Shown: positions 29,380-37,280, counted from the first letter of the stretch. The stretch: DNA of 64,000 bases from Neisseria sp. oral taxon 014 str. F0314 (GCF_005886145.1 NZ_CP040504.1:1178001-1242000); one strand, 5' to 3'. Notes: generated by a model from the letters alone, not told the origin. Numbers and translations are program-made.

Positions 29380-30003
29380 ATGACCCAGATAAAATACCCC
29401 GAATTTTTCAATCGGGCACCCGTGTTGCGGGTGCAGGACAAGCTCGCCGAATTTCTCGGCGCGGCGGAGCACGGCATCATGGAATACCGCTATGCCGACG
29501 CAGTGCGCCTGTGCGGGCATTCCTGCCCTACCGTCGCCGGCGCTTATCTGATGGTGCTCAAAGGTTTGCAGGCGCTGTACGGTACCGAGCTGCCGCAGCG
29601 CGGCGAAATCGAAGTCGCCATGCAGGGCGCGCGCGACGGGGGAACGGTCGGCGTAACTGCGGCCGTCGCCCAGCTTCTGACCGGCGCCGCGCCGGAAACC
29701 GGCTTCGGCGGCATCGGCCCGCACGGACGGTTTTCCCGCCGCAACCTTTTGAGTTTCGACGCCGGCACCGACGCCGTGCTGACCCTGCGCCGCAAAGACA
29801 ACGGCAAAACCGTCGCCGTCAGCCTCAACGCAGGCATGTACCCCTTCGCGCCCGAAATGCGCGAACTCATGCCCAAAGCCGTCGGCGGAGCGGCCACGCC
29901 GGAAGAACTCAAACGCTTCGGCGAACTCTGGCAGGCGCGGGTGAAGGCGTTTCTGCTGGATTTGGCCGACAACCCGCAATTTGTGGACGTGCGCGCGGCC
30001 TAG
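29380..30003 (+). CDS. FmdE-family protein in the fet operon
   Basis: 207 residues with the FmdE (formylmethanofuran dehydrogenase subunit E-like) signature CGHSCPTVAGAYLMVLKGLQALYG and downstream GEIEVAMQGARDGGTVGV. The Cys/His motif is expected to bind metal. A longer open frame runs upstream, antiparallel to no gene but overlapping fetD in another frame; AAGGAG at 29368 sets the start at ATG 29380. It is placed between the permeases and the ATPase, so it may handle iron or haem released from the siderophore. That is inference; no FmdE of this class has a role known to me. Confidence 0.75.
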   Translation: MTQIKYPEFFNRAPVLRVQDKLAEFLGAAEHGIMEYRYADAVRLCGHSCPTVAGAYLMVLKGLQALYGTELPQRGEIEVAMQGARDGGTVGVTAAVAQLLTGAAPETGFGGIGPHGRFSRRNLLSFDAGTDAVLTLRRKDNGKTVAVSLNAGMYPFAPEMRELMPKAVGGAATPEELKRFGELWQARVKAFLLDLADNPQFVDVRAA

Positions 30004-30090
30004 TGCCGCACCGTCGGCATTTCAGACGGCCCCATCACCCGTTTCAGACAAACATACCGCTTTCCTTCCAATACACACCGTTCAGACACC

Positions 30091-30849
30091 ATGATCAGCA
30101 TCCGCAACGTCAGCCACAAAATCGGCTCCCAACTTATCCTAGACGATGTCAGCCTTGAGATTCCGCAGGGCGGGATTACCGCGCTTATCGGGCCGAACGG
30201 CGCGGGCAAATCGACGCTGCTGTCGTTTATGGCGCGCCTGCGCCCTCTGGAGCGCGGCCGGATCAGTTATGCGGGCAAAGACGTTTCCTCCACGCCGACC
30301 GCCGAACTGGCCAAAACGCTGTCGATTCTGACGCAGGAAAACAGCATCATGAGCCGCATCACCGTGCGCGACCTGCTGATGTTCGGACGTTACCCCTACC
30401 ATCAGGGCAGGCCGTCTGAAACGGACAAGGCGGTTGTCGGAAACGCGCTTGGCGAGTTCCGGCTTGAAAGTTTTGCCGACCGCTACCTGACCGAGCTTTC
30501 GGGCGGGCAGCGGCAGCGGGCGATGATTGCCATGGTGTTCTGCCAATGCACGGACTATGTGCTGCTGGACGAACCGCTGAACAATCTGGACATGTACCAC
30601 GCCCGCGCGCTGATGCGCCTGTTGCAGCGGCTGACGCACGAACACAAACGCACGACGGTGGTGGTGCTGCACGATATCAATCAGGCGGCGGCGTATGCGG
30701 ATTTCGTGGTGGCGATGAAAAACGGCCGCGTAGCCCTGACCGGCAGGCCGGAAGAGGTGTTTACGGAAGAAAATATCAGGGATTTGTTCGATATGGATGT
30801 GGCGGTGCTGGATTATCAGGGCAAGAAGCTGATTGTGCACCATGTTTGA
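30091..30849 (+). CDS. fetE: Ferric-siderophore ABC transporter ATPase FetE
   Basis: 252 residues. Walker A GPNGAGKSTLL, Q-loop LTQENSIMSRITVRDLLMFGRYPYH, signature LSGGQRQRAMIAMV, Walker B DYVLLDEPLNNLD and switch His in VLHDINQAAAY. It powers FetCD. An in-frame DUS (GRPSETD) lies in the helical subdomain. It is the last gene of the operon, with a DUS hairpin 22 bp downstream. Confidence 0.92.
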   Translation: MISIRNVSHKIGSQLILDDVSLEIPQGGITALIGPNGAGKSTLLSFMARLRPLERGRISYAGKDVSSTPTAELAKTLSILTQENSIMSRITVRDLLMFGRYPYHQGRPSETDKAVVGNALGEFRLESFADRYLTELSGGQRQRAMIAMVFCQCTDYVLLDEPLNNLDMYHARALMRLLQRLTHEHKRTTVVVLHDINQAAAYADFVVAMKNGRVALTGRPEEVFTEENIRDLFDMDVAVLDYQGKKLIVHHV

Positions 30850-30871
30850 CGGCGGCAAACCGCAAAAGGGA

Positions 30872-30911
30872 AGGCCGTCTGAAAGGGACATAATCCGTTT
30901 TCAGACGGCCT
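30872..30911. terminator. Bidirectional DUS hairpin fetE/MetE-like gene
   Basis: AGGCCGTCTGAAA and TTTCAGACGGCCT with a 14-nt loop between convergent genes. Confidence 0.6.
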
Positions 30912-30934
30912 GACGGCAACTACGGGAACCGGCC

Positions 30935-32083
30935 TTAAGCGTTGCCCCACACTTCTTCTACGATGCTGCGGATCAGCGCCAGTTTCTTCCATTGCTCTTC
31001 CTCGGTCAGCACGTTGCCTTCTTCGGTGGAGGCGAAACCGCATTGCGGACTGAGGCATAACTGGTTGATGTCCACATACTGCGCGGCTTCCTTGATGCGC
31101 CCGATAACGGCGTCGCGGTCTTCCAGTTCGCCCGATTTGGACGTTACCAGCCCCAGCACGACCTGCTGGTTTTTAATGAAGCGCAGCGGTTTGAAGCTGC
31201 CGGCGCGGTCGCTGTCGTATTCCAGAAAAAAACCGTCGACGTTGCAGCCGCCGAACAGGATTTCGGCCACCGGTTCGTAATCGCCGCTGGAGAACCATGT
31301 CGAACGGAAATTGCCGCGGCAGACATGCATGGTAAGCACCATATCCGCCGGCGCGGCGGCGCGGATGTCGTTCAGCATCTTCACATAGCTGCGGGCGGTC
31401 GCATCCACATCCACCCCCTGCGCCTGATACAGCGCGCGTTTTTCTTCCGAACAGAACTCGCCCCACGAAGTGTCGTCAAGCTGGAGGATGCGGCAGCCCG
31501 CGTCATACAGCGCGTTGACGGCTTTGACATAGGCGGCGGTAATGTCGGCCAGCAGCAGGTCGTTGCGGCCCGCATAGCGTTCGATAAGCTGCGGGTTGGG
31601 CGTGCGCACGCAGGTAATCAGGTGCAGCATACTCGGCGACGGGATGGTGAATTTCACCGGATGGCCGCCCGCCTCTTCCTGCAATGCCTTGAAATGCGCC
31701 AAAAACGGATGCGCGTTCGGAAATTCGATTTTGCCGGTGATTTTCAGGGTAACGGGGCGGTGCATGTGCGCTTGGAATTTGGTGCTGTATTCTTCCGCCT
31801 CCGCCAGCTCCACGCCCAGCAGTTCGAACAGGAAATCCAGATGCCACCATGTGCGGCGGAACTCGCCGTCGGTTACGTTGGGCAGGCCGACCGCTTTTTC
31901 TTTGGCAATCAGTGTGGCGATTTCCCTGTCTTCGACGCGGTGCATCTCTTCAAGGCTGCATTCGCCGCAGGCGCAGCGGCGGCGCGCCTGCTTCAGGGAG
32001 TCGGGACGCAGGAAGCTGCCGACGATGTCGAAACGGTAAGGGGCGCGGGTGCGCATAACGGCATTGGGAAAGAGTTTGCTCAT
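30935..32083 (-). CDS. MetE C-terminal-domain-like methyltransferase (YxjG/YxjH type)
   Basis: 382 residues, a single (beta/alpha)8 barrel of the cobalamin-independent methionine synthase superfamily. It lacks the N-terminal half of true MetE. Zinc-ligand motifs are visible: MHVCRGNFRS (His-x-Cys) and a later Cys in SPQCGFASTEE, with LQLDDTSWGEF contributing to the substrate site. Such stand-alone barrels transfer methyl groups to thiols; the methyl donor here is unknown. It is monocistronic with an AAAGGAAC ribosome-binding site. Not to be called metE without genetic proof. Confidence 0.8.
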   Translation of the reverse strand: MSKLFPNAVMRTRAPYRFDIVGSFLRPDSLKQARRRCACGECSLEEMHRVEDREIATLIAKEKAVGLPNVTDGEFRRTWWHLDFLFELLGVELAEAEEYSTKFQAHMHRPVTLKITGKIEFPNAHPFLAHFKALQEEAGGHPVKFTIPSPSMLHLITCVRTPNPQLIERYAGRNDLLLADITAAYVKAVNALYDAGCRILQLDDTSWGEFCSEEKRALYQAQGVDVDATARSYVKMLNDIRAAAPADMVLTMHVCRGNFRSTWFSSGDYEPVAEILFGGCNVDGFFLEYDSDRAGSFKPLRFIKNQQVVLGLVTSKSGELEDRDAVIGRIKEAAQYVDINQLCLSPQCGFASTEEGNVLTEEEQWKKLALIRSIVEEVWGNA

Positions 32084-32141
32084 GATGTTCCTTTAATAAG
32101 AAAACAAGAATCCTATCGGATGAAGTATAGCAGAAAGCAAA

Positions 32142-32184
32142 ACGGACAGGCCGTCTGAAAAGCCTTTTCAGACGGCCTGTCCGT
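32142..32184 (-). terminator. DUS-hairpin terminator between MetE-like gene and queE
   Basis: 21-bp arms (ACGGACAGGCCGTCTGAAAAG and complement) with a one-base loop, ~27 bp after the queE stop. The extra ACGGAC base pairs outside the DUS make the stem unusually long. Confidence 0.75.
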
Positions 32185-32210
32185 TATCTTCGCATCAAAC
32201 GCGGGAAGGC

Positions 32211-32849
32211 TTACTCTATCCCCGCCCATTTGTGCGTCTGCACGCTCAACTGCCAATGCACGGACGCGTCGGGGCGGCTGTTTAAGAGACCGATTTGGCG
32301 GATGGTGTCGTAGATGTTCATCACGCTGTTTTGTTCGCAGGGCGAAAGGTAGTAATGGCGCGCGCGGATTTTGCGTTCCATGTTTTCGCAGAACGCAACG
32401 ACATCGCCGTCGGCCACGATGCGCACTTCGTCGGCCTCGGCGATGCAGTTGGTTTCATATTTGGCGGCGTAGCAGGCTTTGGGGCTGGTGGCGACGTAGT
32501 CGATTTGCGGCGGCGCGGGCTTGAGTCCGTTGGTTTCGATACAGAGGAAATAGCCTTCGGCCTTGAGCGCGTCCAGCAGCGTATCGAGATGCGGCTGTAT
32601 GGTCGGCTCGCCGCCGGTGATGATGATATTGCGCGCGGCGTAGGTTTTCAGACGGCCTAAGATGTCGGACAGGCTCATCATGCCGAATTTCAAATAATCG
32701 GTATCACACCAGCCGCACGCCAGATTGCATTTGCCCAAACGGACGAAAACGGCAGGCATGCCCGTATTCCAGCCCTCGCCTTGCAGGCTCTCGAAAATTT
32801 CAACGATGCGGTATTGCGGATTTTCGGGGACAACGCTGATTTTTTTCAT
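32211..32849 (-). CDS. queE: 7-carboxy-7-deazaguanine synthase (radical SAM)
   Basis: A 212-residue radical-SAM enzyme that contracts 6-carboxytetrahydropterin to CDG in queuosine/preQ0 synthesis. The cluster motif is CNLACGWC, following the ESLQGEGWNTGMPAVFVRLG opening; ITGGEPTIQPHLDTLL is the SAM-binding GGE motif. The long upstream frame is not coding; the MKKISVV start at 32849 overlaps the DUF1304 stop as ATGA. It belongs with queD and queC nearby. Confidence 0.93.
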   Translation of the reverse strand: MKKISVVPENPQYRIVEIFESLQGEGWNTGMPAVFVRLGKCNLACGWCDTDYLKFGMMSLSDILGRLKTYAARNIIITGGEPTIQPHLDTLLDALKAEGYFLCIETNGLKPAPPQIDYVATSPKACYAAKYETNCIAEADEVRIVADGDVVAFCENMERKIRARHYYLSPCEQNSVMNIYDTIRQIGLLNSRPDASVHWQLSVQTHKWAGIE

Positions 32850-33217
32850 ACTGCCAACACCGCCGCCGCTGCCAGCATTGCGGGCAAACCTTGTTTGACG
32901 AGTATGCCTTTGTTGCCGGAAGAGAACGCGCCCCATGCGGCGGCAATCAAAACGAAGCCGAGAAACAGAATCGTCGCGCCGTAAACGGCGTTGTCCGGCG
33001 CGGCAAACCGCGACCAAATCAGCCCGATGCCGAGAAAGCCGTTATACAGCCCTTGGTTGCTGAACAGGGTCTGCACGCGCTTTTGTTCCATAAATTCATA
33101 AGGCAGCTTGAAAATTTCCGTCGCCTTTTCGCTGGGAATCTGCGTCATTTCAAGCCAGGCGATGTAGAAATGTTCGGCGGCGACGAGGAGGACTAAGAGG
33201 GTGGAAAGGAGTTTCAT
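32846..33217 (-). CDS. DUF1304 small membrane protein
   Basis: 123 residues, four hydrophobic helices: MKLLSTLLVLLVAAEHFYIAW, then NQGLYNGFLGIGLIWS, YGATILFLGFVLIAAAWGAF and a C-terminal helix. The AAEHFYIxxLEM and NQGLYNGFL motifs are those of DUF1304, function unknown. It is coupled to queE by a 4-bp overlap. Whether it serves queuosine metabolism (for instance precursor transport) is open. Confidence 0.75.
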   Translation of the reverse strand: MKLLSTLLVLLVAAEHFYIAWLEMTQIPSEKATEIFKLPYEFMEQKRVQTLFSNQGLYNGFLGIGLIWSRFAAPDNAVYGATILFLGFVLIAAAWGAFSSGNKGILVKQGLPAMLAAAAVLAV

Positions 33218-33297
33218 GGGTGTTCCTTTGAATGGGTGTGTTGGTATGGAAGGCCGTCTGAAAAAACGGGGAATCCGTGCAGGAGAAAAAACCGTTT

Positions 33298-33463
33298 TAC
33301 AGTAAATTCAAATAAGAACGCCCCACACCGTCATTCCCGCGCAGGCGGGAATCCAGAGGGTTGGAATTGCTGCAATTTTTAAATATTCCTGAAAAACCAA
33401 AGTCTGGATTCCCGCCTGCGCGGGAGTGACGCGGTTGGGCATGCCTTATTTGAATTTACTATA
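33298..33463. mobile_element. 166-bp MITE-like element built around dRS3 repeats
   Basis: The ends are 19-bp inverted repeats, TACAGTAAATTCAAATAAG at 33298-33316 and the complement of TATAGTAAATTCAAATAAG at 33445-33463 (18/19 identical). Inside lie a neisserial dRS3 repeat, ATTCCCGCGCAGGCGGGAAT at 33333-33352, and a degenerate inverted copy at 33408-33427 with matching flanks (ATCCAGA/TCTGGAT). It has no coding capacity. It sits between the queD 3' end and the DUF1304 start. Confidence 0.7.
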
Positions 33464-33484
33464 TCGATACGTTCAAGATATTCC

Positions 33485-33907
33485 CTACTCCCCTTCATAT
33501 TCCGCACACGATGTCGGCGTTTCCCACAATTTCACGCTGCACACTTTCAGCCCCGCGTTTTTCAAACGGTCATACATTTCGACCGCCATATTTTCGGCAG
33601 TGGTGCGGCAAGGCAGGCATAGGGTTTTCATGTTCCAGCCCTCCAAGAGCGCGGCGATTTGGCATTCGCGGTCGTTGCCGCCGTGGTAGATAAACGCGTG
33701 GTCAAAAGGGTCGGTAATGTGTTTTTTGACGGCGGCTTTTAGGTCGGTGAAATCCATCACCATGCCGTCTTTCGGCCCGCCCCTGACGGGGTCGTCTGAA
33801 ACGGTGATTTCGAGTTTGTAGGTATGCCCGTGCAAGTTTTGGCATTTGCCGTCATGCCCGTCGAGCATGTGCGAGGAGTCGAAGGTGAATATCTTGGTAA
33901 TTTTCAT
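33485..33907 (-). CDS. queD: 6-carboxy-5,6,7,8-tetrahydropterin synthase QueD
   Basis: 140 residues, PTPS fold. Zinc histidines in FDSSHML and NLHGHTYKLEI, catalytic Cys in GKCQNLHGH, and the GMVMDFTDLKAAVKKH segment. It converts dihydroneopterin triphosphate to CPH4, the QueE substrate. It carries a variant GTCGTCTGAA uptake core at 33791-33800. Separated from queE by the MITE-like element and DUF1304. Confidence 0.93.
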   Translation of the reverse strand: MKITKIFTFDSSHMLDGHDGKCQNLHGHTYKLEITVSDDPVRGGPKDGMVMDFTDLKAAVKKHITDPFDHAFIYHGGNDRECQIAALLEGWNMKTLCLPCRTTAENMAVEMYDRLKNAGLKVCSVKLWETPTSCAEYEGE

Positions 33908-33967
33908 GGTTTGTTCTTTGCAAACACAGCGGATAAATTATTTTTCAACAAAACAGCCGCCGCAGGG

Positions 33968-34720
33968 CTAATCCAGCCATCTGAACGCGCGGCGCAGTTC
34001 GTCCGTGCCGCCGGTTTCGTAGCAGCGGCCGTGCGCCAGTATGATTTTTTCCGGCTGCCAGTCCAGCATCTGCTTCAGGCAGGCGCGGGCGGCGGTTTTG
34101 TCTTTGAAGGTGGCGCGCCAGTCGGCGGGGGCTTTGCCGTCGGGGTAGGCGATACCCGTCAGTTTCATCACGCCCGCCCAAAAGCGGTTGGGAAATTTGG
34201 CGGTTTCGAAGTTTTCAATCAAATCGGCCAGTATCAGGGTTCGGCTCGCACGGTGGAAAAACACGGTTTCCTCCATCGCTGCGCTGCCCGCAAACGGCAT
34301 TTGCGTCAAATCGTCCGCCCATTGCGGCGGCGCGGCGGCACCGAGGTCGGCATCGAAACAAACGGCAATATGCTGCGACGCCGCCCGTTCGCGCACGCCG
34401 GAACTTGCCCACGCAAGCGCCTGCGGGTAATGCCGTTTCCACGCGGCGATGTGGGCGTAGTGGATTTTGTTGGGCGAAACCAGATGGCGGACTTCGCCGA
34501 GCGCGTCGATTTGCCGCAGCAGTTCGGGCGCGGGTTCAACCGGCGAATGGCACCACAACCCGCCGTCGTTCAGGCGCACGACGGTCATGCGGGTGCTGAA
34601 CGGCACTTTGATGCCCAGCGGAAATTTCATGTGTATGACTTTTCCGTCGGCAATCCAGATGCCGTCTGAAAAAGGTTTCAGGGTATGGAGCGGGTGGTAG
34701 AGATGGATTTTGTCGGTCAT
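33968..34720 (-). CDS. DUF4336 protein
   Basis: 250 residues from ATG 34720; the open frame upstream (46 codons) runs through DUS-bearing intergenic DNA and is rejected. The GGLWCHSPVEPAPELLRQIDALGEVRHLVSPN and HIAAWKRHYP segments give the DUF4336 pattern, related to the metallo-beta-lactamase fold but with most metal ligands not evident. Function unknown. It is located between queD and the small peptide gene, on the same strand as the que genes. Confidence 0.7.
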   Translation of the reverse strand: MTDKIHLYHPLHTLKPFSDGIWIADGKVIHMKFPLGIKVPFSTRMTVVRLNDGGLWCHSPVEPAPELLRQIDALGEVRHLVSPNKIHYAHIAAWKRHYPQALAWASSGVRERAASQHIAVCFDADLGAAAPPQWADDLTQMPFAGSAAMEETVFFHRASRTLILADLIENFETAKFPNRFWAGVMKLTGIAYPDGKAPADWRATFKDKTAARACLKQMLDWQPEKIILAHGRCYETGGTDELRRAFRWLD

Positions 34721-35040
34721 GACGGCCCTTACAGTTGTTCTCGGCTTATTATTCGACCGCCCTCTTGCCGCAGACGTTCCCACTACGGACGGAACACTTT
34801 TTTCAGACGGCCTTTTTGCCCTCCAAATATTCCGCCAACCCGCGCCTTGGTCAGGCACTCCAGCAAAAGCAAAAAATTGTCAGGCTGTCCGTTTTAAAAT
34901 GAACTTTCCTAACCAACAGCCTACTAAATTCAGAGTAAGACAGTTCAAATACAGATTGAGCGGCTGCCGCCGATATGTGTTTTAAAAGTGTTTTACGGTA
35001 ATTTTAATCTCTTTATTTAAATGGATAAAAGGAGTTGATT
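34721..35040. other. Intergenic region upstream of the GG-leader peptide
   Basis: 320 bp with one DUS near 34801-34812 and an AT-rich end that should carry the peptide gene promoter (TTTACGGTAATTTTAAT around 34991). No other gene is supported. Confidence 0.4.
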
Positions 35041-35154
35041 ATGACTGTTTTAGATTCGCACGAACTGGAACAAGTTTCCGGTGGTATTTGGGGTGCCCTT
35101 GTAGTCGGTGGCATTATTGTCGCCTGCGTGGTTGCCGCGCCGCCTGCATACTAA
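35041..35154 (+). CDS. Double-glycine-leader peptide, bacteriocin/microcin-like
   Basis: A 37-residue ORF with a strong AAAGGAG ribosome-binding site. The first 15 residues, MTVLDSHELEQVSGG, form a textbook double-glycine leader (acidic, ELxxVSGG) as cut by C39-peptidase ABC exporters. The 22-residue mature part is hydrophobic and glycine/alanine/valine-rich (IWGALVVGGIIVACVVAAPP then AY), with one Cys. The pattern fits class II bacteriocin-like peptides. No C39 exporter, modification enzyme or immunity gene lies nearby, so secretion would need a remote transporter. It is followed 6 bp later by a DUS terminator shared with convergent queC. Function as toxin or signal is inference. Confidence 0.75.
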   Translation: MTVLDSHELEQVSGGIWGALVVGGIIVACVVAAPPAY

Positions 35155-35160
35155 ACGCTC

Positions 35161-35192
35161 AGGCCGTCTGAAAACCGTTTTTCAGACGGCCT
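35161..35192. terminator. DUS-hairpin terminator shared by peptide gene and queC
   Basis: AGGCCGTCTGAAAA-CCGT-TTTTCAGACGGCCT followed by TTTT. The queC stop codon TGA is the one inside the left DUS arm's complement. Confidence 0.85.
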
Positions 35193-35841
35193 TTTTGCTT
35201 TCCAAATATTCCGCCAGCCCGCGCTCGCGCAACACGCAGCTTGGGCATTCGTGGCAGCCGCCGACGATGCCGTTGTAGCAGGTATGGGTCTGCTCGCGGA
35301 TGTAGTCCAGCGCGCCCATTTCGTCCGCCAGCGCCCAAGTTTGCGCTTTGGTCAGGTACATCAGCGGGGTGTGGATTTGGAAGGCGTAATCCATCGCCAG
35401 ATTGAGGGTAACATTCATGGATTTGACGAACACGTCGCGGCAGTCGGGGTAGCCGGAGAAGTCGGTTTCGCACACGCCCGCGATGATGTGCCTGATGCCC
35501 TGTCCTTTGGCGTAGATGGCGGCGTAGAGCAAAAACAGGGCGTTGCGTCCGTCCACAAAGGTATTGGGCAGGCCGTCTGAAGCGGTTTCGATGGCGGCAG
35601 TGTCGTCCATCAGGGCGTTGTGCGTAATCTGCTGCATCAGGCTCAAGTCGAGTACGGTTTGTTTGACGCCCAAATCCTGCGCGATCCAGCGGGCGCGTTC
35701 CAGTTCGACGGCGTGGCGTTGCCCGTATTGGAAGGTGATGGCTTGGACGTTTTCGCGCCCGTAGGTTTGAATCGCCTGAATCAGGCAGGTGGTAGAGTCC
35801 TGACCGCCGGAGAAGATGACCAAGGCTTGTCGGTTTTGCAT
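35182..35841 (-). CDS. queC: 7-cyano-7-deazaguanine (preQ0) synthase QueC
   Basis: 219 residues. ATP-pyrophosphatase P-loop [11 protein letters not shown], zinc site with [15 protein letters not shown] near the C-terminus. It turns CDG into preQ0. Its last codons and stop (KAV-TGA) are encoded by the DUS of the terminator hairpin. It completes a queE/queD/queC set; queF/queA/tgt are elsewhere. Confidence 0.95.
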   Translation of the reverse strand: MQNRQALVIFSGGQDSTTCLIQAIQTYGRENVQAITFQYGQRHAVELERARWIAQDLGVKQTVLDLSLMQQITHNALMDDTAAIETASDGLPNTFVDGRNALFLLYAAIYAKGQGIRHIIAGVCETDFSGYPDCRDVFVKSMNVTLNLAMDYAFQIHTPLMYLTKAQTWALADEMGALDYIREQTHTCYNGIVGGCHECPSCVLRERGLAEYLESKKAV

Positions 35842-35957
35842 GGTGAATCCTAGTTTTGGTAACGCGGGAGGTTTGCGAACCGCGTGGTGGGAAAGTTGAC
35901 GGATTATAACGGATTTCGTCTATAATCGCGGCACTTCGTTTATTTTCAGACGGCATA

Positions 35958-36560
35958 ATGATGAGCATCTACGCCCTTAAACCCAAATTCCAAAACCTGC
36001 TGCGTCCGCTGGTGCGCCGGCTTTATCAGAAGGGGGTAACCGCCAATCAGGTTACGCTGGCGGCTTGCGCGGTGTCGGTCGCGGTCGGGCTGCTGCTGTC
36101 GCTCGGCGCGCAGGTTCCTGCCTTGTTTTGGCTGTTGCCCGTGTGGCTGTTTGTCCGCATGGCGTTGAACGCGGTGGACGGAATGCTGGCGCGCGAGTTC
36201 GGCCAGCAGTCGGCATTGGGCGGCTATCTGAACGAAATCACCGATGTCGCCGCCGATGCCGCGCTGTATCTGCCTTTCGCCTTTATCGCCCCGTTTGACG
36301 GCGCACAAATCGGCCTGTTTGTCTGGCTGGCGGCGATGACGGAATTTTGCGGCGTGTTGGGGCAGGTACACGGCAACGGGCGACGTTATGACGGGCCGTT
36401 CGGCAAGAGCGACCGCGCGTTCTTTATCGGCGTACTGGCGGTGTGGTATGCGGTGGCGGGCAGCTTCCATGCGATTTTCTACGTCGTCATGTGGCTGGCT
36501 TGCGCGGCATTGGTTTACACCTGCTATAAACGCGTCGTCAATGGTTTGAAGGCCGTCTGA
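35958..36560 (+). CDS. CDP-alcohol phosphatidyltransferase, YnbA-like
   Basis: 200 residues, ~5-6 membrane helices, with the CDP-alcohol phosphotransferase region RMALNAVDGMLAREFG then GGYLNEITDVAADAALYLPF. The consensus DxxDGxxAR...GxxxDxxxD reads NAVDGMLAR and probably G-GYL-N-EIT-D here, so the first and third acids look like Asn; from memory, E. coli YnbA shares this pattern. It makes a phospholipid head group from CDP-diacylglycerol, alcohol unknown. The start could be 35958 or 35961 (MMS). It is the first gene of a dispersed ynbABCD-like cluster. Confidence 0.8.
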   Translation: MMSIYALKPKFQNLLRPLVRRLYQKGVTANQVTLAACAVSVAVGLLLSLGAQVPALFWLLPVWLFVRMALNAVDGMLAREFGQQSALGGYLNEITDVAADAALYLPFAFIAPFDGAQIGLFVWLAAMTEFCGVLGQVHGNGRRYDGPFGKSDRAFFIGVLAVWYAVAGSFHAIFYVVMWLACAALVYTCYKRVVNGLKAV

Positions 36561-36605
36561 AAATCGTCCCCCCTCTTCCATTCCATTGATAACACGATAA
36601 ACTTT

Positions 36606-37226
36606 ATGCAAAAAACTTCGCACATCATCCCTTTGCTGCTCACGGTTTTCATTGCCGCACTCATCGCCTGGTCGGGCATCAACCCGTCCGACCGCGCCGT
36701 TTGGTACGCCGAAATCCTCCCCGTTTCCACCGTATTTGTCGCGCTCATTGCCACTTACCGCCGCTTCCGTTTCAGTAATCTGGCTTATGTATTCATGAGC
36801 TTCTGGCTGATTATGCACACCGTCGGCGCACACTACACCTTCGCCGATGTGCCCTTCGACTGGGCAAACCGCCTGCTTGCGCCGTTTCTAGGCGAAGGGC
36901 GCAACCATTTCGACCGCGTCGGCCACTACATTATCGGTTTCTACGCCTATCCGATGGCGGAATGGCTGTTGCGCCGCAAAATCTGCCGCCCTGCCCTTGC
37001 CCTGTTTTTCTCCCTGTTCTTCATCATGAGCGTCGCCGCCGTTTACGAAATCATCGAATGGCAGTATGCGGTGATTGAGGGCGGCGAGGCGGGGCTGGAA
37101 GTGCTCGGTTCGCAAGGCGATCTTTGGGATGCGCAAAAAGACATGCTCGCCGATACGCTGGGCGCGCTGACTTCGCTGGCAGTGTTTGTGTCCGCGCGGC
37201 CGGACAAGCGGCTCGGCAGCCGTTGA
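36606..37226 (+). CDS. DUF2238 (YjdF-like) membrane protein
   Basis: 206 residues with about six helices and a conserved polar set HTVGAHYTFADVPFDW, GRNHFDRVGHYIIGF, YEIIEWQYAVIEGG and GSQGDLWDAQKDMLADTLGA, all typical of DUF2238. The many His/Asp/Glu residues at membrane borders suggest metal or lipid chemistry, but no function is known. It follows the YnbA-like gene after 45 bp and ends at a DUS hairpin. Confidence 0.8.
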   Translation: MQKTSHIIPLLLTVFIAALIAWSGINPSDRAVWYAEILPVSTVFVALIATYRRFRFSNLAYVFMSFWLIMHTVGAHYTFADVPFDWANRLLAPFLGEGRNHFDRVGHYIIGFYAYPMAEWLLRRKICRPALALFFSLFFIMSVAAVYEIIEWQYAVIEGGEAGLEVLGSQGDLWDAQKDMLADTLGALTSLAVFVSARPDKRLGSR

Positions 37227-37246
37227 ATAAGGCAGAGAATCCTTCA

Positions 37247-37280
37247 AAGGCCGTCTGAAAATCAGTTTTCAGACGGCCTT
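37247..37280 (+). terminator. DUS-hairpin terminator after DUF2238 gene
   Basis: AAGGCCGTCTGAAAA-TCAG-TTTTCAGACGGCCTT, 20 bp after the stop. Confidence 0.75.

Noticed and set aside
35159-35968. 269-codon frame overlapping queC
   Set aside because: Arg/Pro-rich shadow of queC in the -1 frame with no recognisable sequence.
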